DNA from: Marinobacter xestospongiae
Lineage (GTDB): Bacteria > Pseudomonadota > Gammaproteobacteria > Pseudomonadales > Oleiphilaceae
Length of the DNA: 64,000 nucleotides
NCBI RefSeq assembly: GCF_023156385.1
Contig: NZ_JAKZAK010000028.1
Location: 1 to 64,000 of the forward strand
Direction: 5' to 3'
The stretch's first letter is position 1; each line of letters starts with the position of its first letter. Position numbers and translations under genes: made by a program. The notes beneath the pieces are model-generated. The model was not told the DNA's origin. It was given only the letters and a program-made list of their open reading frames with translations, and made no database searches. Shown one piece after another: positions 34,269 to 44,233 of the stretch.

Positions 34269-34438
34269 AGTGTCTGCCCGGTCTGTTTTTTACACAGGTA
34301 GCCCACGGTTTTTGCTGAGGACCGCCGGGCAGAATACGGTCTGCCCCCGGGAGCCAACATTCGTGAATTCCGCTATTGGCAATCAGACGCTGATGTTGGG
34401 CTTGATTTTCAAGGAGATGGCGACTTTTTGCTCGGGGA

Positions 34439-34468
34439 TTGGTGTAACTGCGGTCGGCTCCATATAAT
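34439..34468 (+). promoter_or_regulatory. Predicted parC promoter
   Basis: TTGGTG (34439-34444) and a perfect TATAAT (34463-34468) are separated by 18 bases, 66 bases upstream of the parC start. Confidence 0.65.
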
Positions 34469-34534
34469 GAGCGACCAACCTGAGGAACCGCCACGGCGGT
34501 GGTCAGAACTCATTACAGTCAGCAAGAGGCATCC

Positions 34535-36820
34535 ATGCCAGAGTTTCAGACGACGGATGAGGGATTCGAGCGGGTCTCTCTCAAGGAATACACCGAGAAG
34601 GCTTACCTCGACTATTCCATGTACGTCATTCTCGACCGGGCGCTGCCCAATGTCGGTGACGGCCTGAAGCCAGTCCAGCGGCGCATCGTCTACGCCATGT
34701 CGGAACTGGGGCTGAAATCCACGGCCAAGTACAAGAAGTCTGCCCGTACCGTGGGCGATGTGCTGGGTAAGTTCCATCCTCACGGCGACAGCGCCTGTTA
34801 TGAGGCCATGGTGCTGATGGCCCAGCCGTTCTCCTACCGCTACCCGCTGGTGGACGGCCAGGGCAACTGGGGCTCGCCGGACGATCCCAAGTCGTTTGCC
34901 GCCATGCGTTATACCGAATCCCGGCTGACCGCGTTCTCGGACGTGCTGCTGGGAGAGTTGGGGCAGGGCACAGTGGATTGGGTGCCCAACTTTGATGGCA
35001 CCATGGAGGAGCCCGCCACCCTACCGGCCCGGCTGCCTCATGTACTGCTTAATGGCACCACAGGCATTGCAGTGGGGATGGCCACGGACATTCCACCCCA
35101 TAACGCCCGGGAAGTGACGGCCGCCTGTATCCGGTTGCTGGACAGTCCTGAGGCGACGGTGGAACAGCTCTGTGAACACATCAAAGGGCCGGATTTTCCC
35201 ACCCGCGCTGAGGTGATAACCCCTCGCCGCGATCTGCTGCAGATGTACCAAACCGGTCGTGGTTCCCTGCGTATGCGGGCTCGCTGGATCAACGAAGGTG
35301 GCGAAGTGGTGATCACCGATCTGCCGCACCAGGTCTCCGGCAACAAGGTGCTGGAGCAGATTGCCCAGCAGATGCAGGCCAAAAAGCTGCCGATGGTGGC
35401 GGACCTACGGGATGAGTCGGATCATGAAAACCCAACCCGTCTGGTGATTGTGCCCCGCTCCAACCGGGTTGATCTGGAAGGGCTGATGGCCCACCTGTTC
35501 GCCAGCACCGATCTGGAGAAGACCTACCGGGTCAACGTCAATGTCATCGGCAACGATGGTCGCCCCGGCGTCAAGGATCTGCGCACGCTGCTGACCGAGT
35601 GGCTGGACTATCGCCGGACCACCGTTCGCCGCCGCCTCAACCACCGTCTGGACAAGGTGCAGGCTCGACTGCACATACTCGCCGGCCTGTTGATTGCCTA
35701 CCTCAATATCGATGAGGTCATCGAGATCATCCGCACCGAAGACAAGCCCAAAGCGGTGCTGATGGAACGGTTTGGTCTGACCGATATCCAGGCCGAGGCC
35801 ATCCTGGAGCTGAAACTGCGTCACCTCGCCAAGCTGGAAGAAATGAAGATCCGCGGCGAGCAGGATGAGCTGGCCGCTGAACGGGACGAGCTGCAGGCCA
35901 TCCTCGGCTCCGAGTCGCGGTTGCGGGATCTGATCAAGGGCGAGCTGGAAGCCGATGCCGAGAAGTACGGCGATGACCGTCGTTCGCCCATTGTCGAGCG
36001 CGAAGAGGCCCGGGCCTTCAGCGAAACCGACCTGGTCTCCAACGACCCGGTGACGGTTGTGCTGTCAGAAAAGGGCTGGGTGCGTGCCGCCAAGGGCCAC
36101 GATATCGAGCCGGAAGGGCTCAGCTACAAGTCCGGGGACCGCTTTGCCCTGGCCGCGAAAGGGCGGAACAACCAGCAGGCGATCTTCCTTGATTCCACCG
36201 GGCGTGCCTATTCCCTGATGGCTCACAGTCTGCCATCGGCGCGGGGCCAGGGTGAGCCCCTGACCGGTCGGATCAACCCCATCTCCGGTGCCACCTACGC
36301 CGGCCTGCTGATGGGGGAGAGTGAGCAGAAGGTGCTGCTGGTGACCGACGCCGGCTACGGTTTTGTCACATCCCTCGGAGACATGATCAGCAAGAACCGC
36401 AATGGCAAGGCGGTGGTGACGGTGCCCAAGGGGGCTCGCATCATGCAGCCGGTCTGCGTACCGGTGACCGAAGACCCGCAGTACCTGGCGGCGATCTCCA
36501 ATGAGGGGCGCATGCTGGTGTTCCCATTGAGTGAGCTGCCGGAGCTGGCCAAGGGTAAGGGCAACAAGATCATCAGTATCCCCTCGGCCAGGGTTCAGAA
36601 CCGGGAAGAGTTTGTCGTGGCGCTGGCGGTGTTCGGCGAGGCGGATCAACTGGAGATCCGTGCCGGCAAGCGCAAGATGGGGCTCCAGTTTGCGGATCTG
36701 GAGCATTACCTGGGTGAGCGCGGGCGCCGCGGCCACAAGCTGCCCCGCGGACTGCAGCGGGTAGATGGTATTGAGGTGATCCGAGCCGCGAAACAACAGG
36801 AGTTGGGCGACCGTGAGTGA
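34535..36820 (+). CDS. parC: DNA topoisomerase IV subunit A
   Basis: Breaking-rejoining subunit of topoisomerase IV, 761 residues. The start MPEFQTTDEGFERVSL at 34535 follows AAGAGGC; the longer frame adds only MVRTHYSQQEAS. The catalytic tyrosine is Tyr126 in AAMRYTESRL. The quinolone-resistance-determining region shows HPHGDSACYEAMV with the Ser retained. The C-terminal half (about 490-761) is the six-bladed beta-pinwheel, with repeats such as AYSLMAHSLPSARGQGEPLT and KVLLVTDAGYGFVTSLGDM. serB begins inside its last codons, so they are co-transcribed. Confidence 0.97.
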   Translation: MPEFQTTDEGFERVSLKEYTEKAYLDYSMYVILDRALPNVGDGLKPVQRRIVYAMSELGLKSTAKYKKSARTVGDVLGKFHPHGDSACYEAMVLMAQPFSYRYPLVDGQGNWGSPDDPKSFAAMRYTESRLTAFSDVLLGELGQGTVDWVPNFDGTMEEPATLPARLPHVLLNGTTGIAVGMATDIPPHNAREVTAACIRLLDSPEATVEQLCEHIKGPDFPTRAEVITPRRDLLQMYQTGRGSLRMRARWINEGGEVVITDLPHQVSGNKVLEQIAQQMQAKKLPMVADLRDESDHENPTRLVIVPRSNRVDLEGLMAHLFASTDLEKTYRVNVNVIGNDGRPGVKDLRTLLTEWLDYRRTTVRRRLNHRLDKVQARLHILAGLLIAYLNIDEVIEIIRTEDKPKAVLMERFGLTDIQAEAILELKLRHLAKLEEMKIRGEQDELAAERDELQAILGSESRLRDLIKGELEADAEKYGDDRRSPIVEREEARAFSETDLVSNDPVTVVLSEKGWVRAAKGHDIEPEGLSYKSGDRFALAAKGRNNQQAIFLDSTGRAYSLMAHSLPSARGQGEPLTGRINPISGATYAGLLMGESEQKVLLVTDAGYGFVTSLGDMISKNRNGKAVVTVPKGARIMQPVCVPVTEDPQYLAAISNEGRMLVFPLSELPELAKGKGNKIISIPSARVQNREEFVVALAVFGEADQLEIRAGKRKMGLQFADLEHYLGERGRRGHKLPRGLQRVDGIEVIRAAKQQELGDRE

Positions 36821-38021
36821 ACTGGTACTGATTAACGTGTCCGGGCGCGACAAGCCCGGGCTGACGTCGGAGATCACCGGCATCATGGGGCAGTACGATG
36901 TCCGAATCCTCGACATTGGCCAGGCGGTCATCCACGACCATCTGACCTGGGGCATCCTGGCGGAGATACCGGACGAGGCCAATGCGCCGCCGGTGATTCG
37001 CGATCTGATGTTCCGCCTTCACGCCCTGGATCTGCAGGTGCGTTTCGCGCCGATCACGGTGGAGGAGTACCAGCAGTGGGCTGCTGGCCGGAACCGGGCC
37101 TGCTACATCGTCACCCTGCTGTCCCGGGACATCAAGGCGGAACAGATTGCCAAGGTATCGGCGATCACCGCGCGCCATGGTCTCAACATCGACAACATCA
37201 GCCGTCTGTCGGCGCGACCGTCGCTGGACCCGACGGAGAACCGCATCGCCTGTGTCGAGTTCTCGGTGCGCGGCACGCCCTCGGATCTTCAGCAGCTGCG
37301 GGGGGATTTCCTCCACATCGCCGCTGAGATGAATGTCGATATCGCCTTCCAGGAAGACTCCATCTTCCGCCGTAACCGTCGGCTGGTGGTGTTTGACATG
37401 GACTCCACGCTGATTGAGGCGGAGGTGATTGATGAGCTGGCGTTGGAGGCCGGCGTTGGCGATCAGGTCGCCGAGATCACCGAGAGAGCCATGCAGGGCG
37501 AGCTGGATTTCAGTCAGAGCTTTGCCGAGAGGCTGGCACTGCTGAAGGGGCTGGACGAGTCGGTGCTGGAGCGCATTGCCGCTCGCCTGAAACTGACCGA
37601 GGGCGCCGAACACCTGATTTCCAGGCTGAAGTCCCTGGGCTATCGCACAGCGATCCTGTCGGGCGGTTTCACCTACTTTGCCCGTCACCTGCAGCAAAAG
37701 CTGGGCATCGACTATGTCTATGCCAACGAGCTGGAGATTGTGGATGGCAAGGTTACTGGCGAGGTGTCTGGCCAGATCGTTGATGGCAAGCGCAAGGCCG
37801 AGTTGCTGCTGGAGATTGCCGACAAGGAACACATTTCCCGCGAGCAGGTGATCGCGGTGGGGGATGGTGCCAACGACCTGCCAATGCTGAGTCAGGCCGG
37901 GCTGGGGGTGGCATTCCGTGCCAAGCCGCTGGTCAAGGAATCCGCCCGCCATGCGATCTCGACCCTGGGCCTGGATGCGATCCTGTATCTGATCGGGTTC
38001 CGGGAGAGTGAGAACCACTGA
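36813..38021 (+). CDS. serB: Phosphoserine phosphatase
   Basis: Last enzyme of serine biosynthesis, 402 residues, cytoplasmic. The N-terminal half carries two ACT-like regulatory domains (ELVLINVSGRDKPGLTSEIT and NRACYIVTLLSRDIKAEQIA). The HAD phosphatase follows, with nucleophile Asp195 and acid/base Asp197 in FDMDSTLIEAEVID, ILSGGFTYF (motif II) and AVGDGANDLPML (motif III). It begins with GTG at 36813, overlapping the parC stop by eight bases. Shorter E. coli SerB has only one N-terminal domain; the longer form is usual in Pseudomonas-like bacteria. Confidence 0.95.
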   Translation: MSELVLINVSGRDKPGLTSEITGIMGQYDVRILDIGQAVIHDHLTWGILAEIPDEANAPPVIRDLMFRLHALDLQVRFAPITVEEYQQWAAGRNRACYIVTLLSRDIKAEQIAKVSAITARHGLNIDNISRLSARPSLDPTENRIACVEFSVRGTPSDLQQLRGDFLHIAAEMNVDIAFQEDSIFRRNRRLVVFDMDSTLIEAEVIDELALEAGVGDQVAEITERAMQGELDFSQSFAERLALLKGLDESVLERIAARLKLTEGAEHLISRLKSLGYRTAILSGGFTYFARHLQQKLGIDYVYANELEIVDGKVTGEVSGQIVDGKRKAELLLEIADKEHISREQVIAVGDGANDLPMLSQAGLGVAFRAKPLVKESARHAISTLGLDAILYLIGFRESENH

Positions 38022-38036
38022 ACCGGCAGGACAAAA

Positions 38037-38072
38037 AAAAGGGCGCCCGCGAATCGGCGCCCTTTTTGTTCG
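38037..38072. terminator. Bidirectional rho-independent terminator between serB and fimX
   Basis: GGGCGCC and GGCGCCC form a stem around an eight-base loop, preceded by a run of A and followed by TTTTTG, so it can work on both strands for these convergent genes. Confidence 0.85.
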
Positions 38073-38084
38073 AACCGCTCCGGC

Positions 38085-40154
38085 TTACTCGCCGAAATCG
38101 TAGTTCATCTGTGGTACCGGGGCCTGCACGTAGTAGCCCTGGATGTAGTTGACGCCGGCCTGCCAGAGGGTGGCCAGCACGGTGGCATTTTCCACCATCG
38201 GGATGATGGTCAGCTTGCCGGCGTTCTGCAGGCTCTGGACCATTTCCTTGAGCTGTTCCTTGGCCTCGTCGTTCTTCTGCAGTTCTTCGGTGAACGAACC
38301 GTCAATCTTCACGTAATCCACGTCAACGTGCTTGAGGGTGTTGAAAGGGTTGATAGCGCCGCCAAACTGGCTCAGGGAGATCTTGCAGTGCAGCTCGTGC
38401 AGTGAGCGTACGAACTCCTTGGCCTGTTTCATGTGATTGGTGGTGTCGCCCTCGCGCATCTGGAAAATCAGCGCATCGCCAGGCAGCCGAACCGCCTTGA
38501 GGGCGACGCTGAGCCAGGCACTGAAGGTCTTGTCCACCAGGGTTTCGGCACTGACGTTCAGGAACAACCGGGTGTCGTGGCCGCGGGTGCGGTGCGTCGC
38601 CAGCTGTTTCACGGTCTGCAGGATCACCCAACGGTCAATTTTGACCGCCATCTCTGACGGGCCAGCCGGTGGCAGGATGTCGTAGGGGGAGACGTCGTTG
38701 CCTTCAGTGTCAATCATCCGCACGGTGGCTTCGTAGTGCTCCTCACCCTCGCCACGGAGGTTGATGATGGGCTGGAACAGCAACCGGAAGCGATCTTCAT
38801 CCAGGGCTTTCTGAATTTCGTCCGCCGCGGTGATTTCACCCTTGCCTTCCGCCGCCGGGTTGTAGGCCACCACGCCATTGCCGCTCTCATGGCCTTCCAG
38901 TTTGCGCACGTCCGCCGACGCCGCCAGTCCACGGCCCAGAAGATCGTTTGCCTTGGGCGCGTTCTCGGTGATCGCTGCAACACCGATGCTGGCCGTCATC
39001 TGGATGGTGCGGCCGTTGACTTCAAACAGGTAGTCTTCGATTTTCTTGCGCAATTGCTCGCAGCTTTCCATCATCGACTTTTCGTCACAGCTGCGATCGA
39101 GGATGCCGAAGGCGTCGTCGCTCAGGCGCGCCAGCAACTGGTCTTCGCCAACGTGTTCCCGCACCAGGTCAGCGACATCACTCAGCAGCAGATCGGCACC
39201 GGCAATACCCACCAGGCTCTTGTTGGCGGTGAAGTTGTCCAGTGAGACATAGGCGAGGGCGCCGTTTGGCGTCTGTTCACCGATTGCATTGGCAAGTTCA
39301 TCCATGAAGTGCTGGCGGTTATAAAGTCCGGTGAGCAGATCCTGGCTGCTGATCTGGCGGAGCTTTTCTTCCAGCTCTGCGTCGCTGTGTTCCGGCTGGA
39401 TAACAATCTGGGTGCAGGGCTCGCTGTCGTAGGTGGCGGAGGATACCGACATGGTGACGTTGAGCTCGTGGTCGTCGCTCCGGCGCGCGACGCAGTTGAG
39501 GGTCATGCCGTCCTGCCGGGTTTCGGCGAACTGCTTCATGAAGCCCTTGTATTCGGTCTGGCTTGCCGGCGTCAGGGTATCGAGGATGGGAACGCACATC
39601 AGCTCGTCCAGGTCGTCGTAACCGAGGAACTCCATGTACGACTGGTTGGCGTAGATGTGCATGCCATCGTTGATGTAGGCGATGGCGTCCTTGGAGCTCT
39701 CCAGCAGCAGCTGGCAGCGTTGCTCGGCTTCCCGCAGGTGTGCTTCCAGCGAACGACGACGGCGGCGCTCGTCCAGCGCTGCCAGTTCGCGCTTCACTGC
39801 CAGCAGCATCAGGTCATTACAGTCCGCCGGGACCACATCCATGGCGCCGCCCTTGAGGAACTGGACCGAGCGTTCCCGGTTGAAGTCAGACGTCAGCAGG
39901 ATGAAGGGCACATCCTTGTCCATGCGGCGGACCAGGTTCAGGGCATCTTCGGCGGTAAACTCCTGGTCCACATCCCGGGCCAGCAACAGATCCCAGGTTC
40001 CGGATTTCAGCGCCTCCTCGAGGTCTTCCTCAGAGGTGATGCGATGGGCCCGGGTTGCCCGTCCGGCGTTACGGAGCAGGCTGACCAGCGATTCGGCATC
40101 GTTCTGGGAAGGATCAAGGATGAGCAGGTGAACCGTGGAATTCTTTTTCTGCAT
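38085..40154 (-). CDS. fimX: FimX-like type IV pilus regulator (REC-PAS-degenerate GGDEF-degenerate EAL)
   Basis: A 689-residue protein (P. aeruginosa FimX has about 690), in the same place behind serB. Domain order: receiver-like (about 1-125, VHLLILDPSQNDAES), PAS (about 145-260, SSKDAIAYINDGMHIYANQSYMEF), GGDEF (about 275-425) and EAL (about 445-689). The GGDEF signature is replaced by LSDDAF and EAL by EAT (YEATVRM), so both enzymatic centres are degenerate. FimX proteins bind c-di-GMP through the inactive EAL domain and localise to the pole to promote pilus assembly and twitching. The receiver domain also lacks an obvious phosphorylation Asp. Confidence 0.9.
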   Translation of the reverse strand: MQKKNSTVHLLILDPSQNDAESLVSLLRNAGRATRAHRITSEEDLEEALKSGTWDLLLARDVDQEFTAEDALNLVRRMDKDVPFILLTSDFNRERSVQFLKGGAMDVVPADCNDLMLLAVKRELAALDERRRRRSLEAHLREAEQRCQLLLESSKDAIAYINDGMHIYANQSYMEFLGYDDLDELMCVPILDTLTPASQTEYKGFMKQFAETRQDGMTLNCVARRSDDHELNVTMSVSSATYDSEPCTQIVIQPEHSDAELEEKLRQISSQDLLTGLYNRQHFMDELANAIGEQTPNGALAYVSLDNFTANKSLVGIAGADLLLSDVADLVREHVGEDQLLARLSDDAFGILDRSCDEKSMMESCEQLRKKIEDYLFEVNGRTIQMTASIGVAAITENAPKANDLLGRGLAASADVRKLEGHESGNGVVAYNPAAEGKGEITAADEIQKALDEDRFRLLFQPIINLRGEGEEHYEATVRMIDTEGNDVSPYDILPPAGPSEMAVKIDRWVILQTVKQLATHRTRGHDTRLFLNVSAETLVDKTFSAWLSVALKAVRLPGDALIFQMREGDTTNHMKQAKEFVRSLHELHCKISLSQFGGAINPFNTLKHVDVDYVKIDGSFTEELQKNDEAKEQLKEMVQSLQNAGKLTIIPMVENATVLATLWQAGVNYIQGYYVQAPVPQMNYDFGE

Positions 40155-40477
40155 GCTGTTGGCGTCTCGATGTGTCCGTATAGTGTGGCCGATACCCTGT
40201 ACCCGCGACTGGGCGCGGTTACGGTGCAGGAAAGCGTGTCGGTGATTCGGGCGAAGCCTGGCCGCTTCCTGCCGGGCGAGTTGCGAGCAGAGCGCCGTCG
40301 GTATGGTCGCGATGTCTCGCGATCACAGCGCCGGGCCAGGTGCCTGGGTACCTTAACATAAGCCGAATGATGAAGGGGATGCCCTTTAATAACAACCCTT
40401 GACGATGCCCGGATAGGGCTTGGTCGGCTGCTTGTCCGCATCTTGCAATTCGGTTGCAGGCAGCAGGCCCTGAACGC
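40155..40477. other. Intergenic region upstream of fimX
   Basis: No gene is seen between fimX and the preceding minus-strand gene. It holds two copies of the palindrome TCGCGA spaced by TGTC (40307-40322), possibly an operator or a methylation-type site. A weak promoter for fimX (TTGTTA-N17-CATCAT on the minus strand, near 40400) is possible. Confidence 0.4.
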
Positions 40478-42286
40478 CTACAGCGATGGCCACAGGGAGT
40501 TGAACTCGTCTTCGCTGGTGCCGTCAGGACGGCTTTGCCGGGACGGACCGGGTGTCGTGCTGCGCTGGAGCTTGAGTTCGAACTGGCTGACACTGCCGGT
40601 GGCGGCGACCCGTTTGGATAACTGGCCCTGGTCCTCCCGGCCATCGTGGATCAGATGGATACGGCTGCCGGTCTGGAACGGCAGTCTGGGGGTGATCAGC
40701 GTCGCGGGCTGATTGATCACGCTGATTTCCGGCAGCATCAGGCCGCGTAGGTACTCACTGCTGGTGCCCACCTTCTGGATCAGTTTGACGCCGCAGGGCG
40801 AGGCGCTGGGTGCCAGCAGCTCAATGCCCATCTGGGTGCCCTGGTTTCGGACCTGTCGAATCCAGCGCACGATGGCGACACTCCAAGGCTGGCTGGTCTG
40901 TTCCCGTACCCCAAGGATTTCCCCGGCCTGCATGGAAGGCGGAATGTTGGCCCCCCAGGACACGCAATAACCGCCGGGGCTGGTGTTGACCAGGGCCGCC
41001 TTGTGGCAGGGAGGCCGTTTGGCGTCCTGCTGGGGATTGCTGGTGACCGAGCCGCTGCTGCTGCGGAAGTTGATGGGGGTGTCGGCGGAGTACAGCCGTT
41101 CTTCATTGGGGCCGGCATCAAACGCCCCGGACCAGGCGTCGTTCTTGCGGCGCGACGAGCTCATGAAGACGTTCTCGTCGTCATCAACATCCTGCTCGTT
41201 GCCGGCCACAAACTGGGTGAAGTTCTTCTCGCCGGCAATGTAGTAATGTGCTGCCGTCAAGCCAACACAGAGTTCAAGCGAGCCCTCGCTGGCGATGCGG
41301 TTGAAGCTGCGTTTGGTGAGAATGCCAAGGGCCTGGCTCAGGTGGGTCAGCAGCGTATCGCTGATGCCCTGGGGGAGCCGGAACTCGGGTTCGTAGTCCC
41401 GGTTGTGCAGTTCCAGATGCTGATACAGGTACTCGGCAATGCTCTCAGACAGCTTGCGGGTATCAAAGCCCAGCAGGTCACCGGAACCGGTGTTCGGCGC
41501 AAGGCTGCGGTAAATCGGCGAACTGTCCTGTTCCATGTTCACCACAAACAGGCTGTCGCTGCCCTGATCGGTGGTGCACAGGGCCAGTTCGGTCCAGTTC
41601 TCGAACAGATCGTAGGTCTGGGTCAGTTCGTTCTGGCGTAACTGGTTGGGGCGGGCGCAGCCGAGCAGCAACAGGCGCTTGTAGCTGTCTGCCACGGAGC
41701 TGCTGCGGCGATGCTGCAGGGTGTCGTCCTCGATGGCCGCTTCGGCGATCTTGTTGCGCGAGGCAAAACGGAAGATGCGGTGGCATTCGAGCCAGCTGCG
41801 TGCCGGGCTGGGGCAATAAAGCTGGTGTGCTCGCACTACGGTTGCGGCCAATTCGGAGATGGCCCGATGGCAGCACAGGGCAACGGCCTTCTTGGCTTTC
41901 TCGAAGGTGCTGTTATCGGATGTGAATTCCAGAATGCACAGCTTGTAACCATTGGCCAGGTGCAGTTGAAGGGCCTGGTTCAGGTTGGCAATCTTGCGCT
42001 GCTTTTCAGGCAGTGATACGGCGTGGCCGAGATAATGCCGGGCCAGCTCGCCGCATACGAAACGAATCTTCGGGCGCAACAGCTCCAGTAACTGCAGGCG
42101 CACCTGAGGCGACACGAACAGCTGGTTCAGCTCGATAATGGCGTGATAGAGCTGGCGCGATGACTCGCCGACATTGGCCATGGGCAAGTTGGCTACCCAC
42201 CCCTTGAAGGCTTTCGGGGACGCATCGCAGAAAGACAGGCTTGCGATCTTCTGCTCGGGGACTGTCAGGTCAGGTCTCAGGGTCAT
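40478..42286 (-). CDS. PA4958-like protein with C-terminal PilZ-like domain
   Basis: A 602-residue cytoplasmic protein, the conserved neighbour of fimX (PA4958 position). The N-terminal 400 residues are mostly helical with no motif I can name (an IIELNQLFVSPQVRLQLLEL region, then several Cys). Residues about 420-500 look like a PilZ beta-barrel: NTSPGG at 434-439 fits the (D/N)xSxxG c-di-GMP motif and MGIELL fits the last strand. A clear RxxxR half of the motif is missing, so binding is uncertain. Its constant pairing with FimX suggests a role in pilus or c-di-GMP signalling. Confidence 0.75.
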   Translation of the reverse strand: MTLRPDLTVPEQKIASLSFCDASPKAFKGWVANLPMANVGESSRQLYHAIIELNQLFVSPQVRLQLLELLRPKIRFVCGELARHYLGHAVSLPEKQRKIANLNQALQLHLANGYKLCILEFTSDNSTFEKAKKAVALCCHRAISELAATVVRAHQLYCPSPARSWLECHRIFRFASRNKIAEAAIEDDTLQHRRSSSVADSYKRLLLLGCARPNQLRQNELTQTYDLFENWTELALCTTDQGSDSLFVVNMEQDSSPIYRSLAPNTGSGDLLGFDTRKLSESIAEYLYQHLELHNRDYEPEFRLPQGISDTLLTHLSQALGILTKRSFNRIASEGSLELCVGLTAAHYYIAGEKNFTQFVAGNEQDVDDDENVFMSSSRRKNDAWSGAFDAGPNEERLYSADTPINFRSSSGSVTSNPQQDAKRPPCHKAALVNTSPGGYCVSWGANIPPSMQAGEILGVREQTSQPWSVAIVRWIRQVRNQGTQMGIELLAPSASPCGVKLIQKVGTSSEYLRGLMLPEISVINQPATLITPRLPFQTGSRIHLIHDGREDQGQLSKRVAATGSVSQFELKLQRSTTPGPSRQSRPDGTSEDEFNSLWPSL

Positions 42287-42495
42287 TCGTCCGAGTGCTC
42301 ATGCCGTAGGGTTGACGCCGAACTATCCATGTACTGGCGGCGTATTGCTGGTCAGATCGTAAGCAGAAAAAACGCCGGAATTACAGTTCGTTATTTGTGG
42401 TTATTCTGCACTCTAAAATAGCAGAGCCAGAACGAAAAGCCAGCAAATCACCGGTTTACAAAAATTGACAATTGTGGCCGGCAAGGACCTGCGGT

Positions 42496-43539
42496 TTATT
42501 CGGCGTCCAGGTTCAGTGGCGTTTTGGCGGTTCGTCCCGGCACCTCCCGAACCAGCCTTGGCACCAGGAATCCAGGCAGTCGCTCCAGCAGCTGGCGTGC
42601 CAGGGCCCGGGCCTGATCATCATCCACGTCAAAATGGTGGGCGCCGAGCACCGGGTCGAAGGCGTGCAGGTAGTAGGGCAGCACGCCCGCGTCGAACAGC
42701 GCTTCGCTGAGCTCTGCGAGGGTGTCTGCGTCGTCATTCACGCCCCGCAGCATCACGCTCTGGTTCAGCAGGGTGACGCCGGCCTGTCGCAGTCTGGCCA
42801 GGGCGTCGCGAGTGGCCGCGTCAATCTCATTGCCATGGTTGATGTGAAGTACCATCACGGGCTGCAGTCGGGTGGCGCTGAGCCAGCCCAGCAGTTCCTC
42901 GGTCACCCGTTGTGGAATCACCACCGGTAGCCGGCTGTGAATGCGGATGCGCCGCAGGTGTGGGATCTCGGCCAGATCGCGGACCCAGCGGGCCAGGAGT
43001 CGGTCGTTGACCGCCAGCGGATCTCCCCCGCTGAAGATCACCTCATTGATTTCCGGCGAGTCGGCGAGCGTAGCAATGGCGCGCTCGCGATCCGCCGGTC
43101 CAAGTCGATGGTCGTCGTAGGGGAAGTGGCGGCGGAAACAGTAACGGCAGTTGATGGCGCACTGGCCGGTAACCATCAGCAGGGCCCGGCTGCGGTACTT
43201 GCGGATCAGCCCGGTGCCGGCGGTCGCCTGATCTTCCTCCAGCGGGTCGAGCAGGTAGCCGGGGCGGGTTTCCGCTTCCGCGCCCAGCGGCAGTACCTGG
43301 CGCAGCAGCGGGTCGTCGGCATTGCCCGGCTGAATTCGTTGCAGGTAGGGGTGCGGTACCCGGATCGGAAACAGGCGGTGACCGGCGGTGGCGCCCTTGA
43401 GCCAATGTCCGGCATCCAGACCCAGTTCGCCCAGCAGCGCTTCCGGGGTGGTAATGGAGTTTGCCAGGATCTGTTGCCAGCGGTCGGAATCGTTATCTTG
43501 TTGGCGGGCTTCTATACGGACGGGGGTTCGCTGTATCAT
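42496..43539 (-). CDS. epmB: EF-P (R)-beta-lysylation pathway lysine 2,3-aminomutase
   Basis: Radical SAM, PLP-dependent enzyme that turns L-alpha-lysine into (R)-beta-lysine for attachment to elongation factor P. At 347 residues it is shorter than catabolic lysine aminomutases, as expected for EpmB (YjeK). The cluster-binding cysteines are Cys127, Cys131 and Cys134 (CAINCRYC). Other visible signatures are RRHFPYDD, VIFSGGDPLAVND and the PLP region near LPYYLHAFDPVLGAHHF. It is divergent from efp, which starts 108 bases away, with epmA right after efp, so the whole modification pathway is together. Confidence 0.95.
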   Translation of the reverse strand: MIQRTPVRIEARQQDNDSDRWQQILANSITTPEALLGELGLDAGHWLKGATAGHRLFPIRVPHPYLQRIQPGNADDPLLRQVLPLGAEAETRPGYLLDPLEEDQATAGTGLIRKYRSRALLMVTGQCAINCRYCFRRHFPYDDHRLGPADRERAIATLADSPEINEVIFSGGDPLAVNDRLLARWVRDLAEIPHLRRIRIHSRLPVVIPQRVTEELLGWLSATRLQPVMVLHINHGNEIDAATRDALARLRQAGVTLLNQSVMLRGVNDDADTLAELSEALFDAGVLPYYLHAFDPVLGAHHFDVDDDQARALARQLLERLPGFLVPRLVREVPGRTAKTPLNLDAE

Positions 43540-43647
43540 AGCGAGCTTTCGATTCCCAACAGCATCGTTTCGGGCGATACATCTTGTTCAGATATGCCAG
43601 CCGATGCATGAGTTTCAGTCGACACATCAGTTTCAGGTGATATTAAC

Positions 43648-44223
43648 ATGGCTTCCTATTCTACCAACGAATTTCGCAGTGGTCTCAAAGTATTATTGGA
43701 TGGCGACCCCTGTGTGATCCTGGACAACGAATTCGTCAAGCCGGGCAAGGGCCAGGCGTTCAACCGGGTCAAACTGCGGAACCTCAACAACAACCGGGTC
43801 TGGGAGCGTACGTTCAAGTCCGGTGAGAGTCTGGAGGCCGCCGACGTCGTTGAGCAGGACATGGAGTACCTGTACACCGACGGTGAGTTCTGGCACTTCA
43901 TGGCCACAGACGGTTCCTTCGAGCAGCATCCTGCGGATGAGAAAGCGGTTGCTGATGCCCTGAAGTGGCTGAAGGAACAGGATATTTACACCGTGACCCT
44001 GTATAACGGTGCCCCGCTGTCGGTGACCCCGCCCAACTTTGTTGAGCTGGAAGTCGTTGAAACCGACCCCGGTATGAAAGGTGACACCGCCCAGGGCGGC
44101 TCCAAGCCGGCAACCCTGTCCACCGGCGCCGTGGTTAACGTTCCGCTGTTCATCACCATTGGCGAAGTGCTGAAGGTGGATACCCGTACCGGCGAGTACG
44201 TCAACCGCGTAAAGAGCAGCTAA
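43648..44223 (+). CDS. efp: Translation elongation factor P
   Basis: A 191-residue factor that rescues ribosomes stalled at polyproline stretches. The modified loop is KPGKGQ with Lys34, the residue that receives beta-lysine from EpmA. KOW-like N-terminal domain and two OB-type domains follow (MEYLYTDGEFWHFM; VPLFITIGEVLKVDTRTGEYVNRV). Retention of Lys34 plus epmA and epmB nearby points to lysine-type, not rhamnose-type, modification. Confidence 0.97.
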   Translation: MASYSTNEFRSGLKVLLDGDPCVILDNEFVKPGKGQAFNRVKLRNLNNNRVWERTFKSGESLEAADVVEQDMEYLYTDGEFWHFMATDGSFEQHPADEKAVADALKWLKEQDIYTVTLYNGAPLSVTPPNFVELEVVETDPGMKGDTAQGGSKPATLSTGAVVNVPLFITIGEVLKVDTRTGEYVNRVKSS

Positions 44224-44233
44224 GTTTCCTGCC

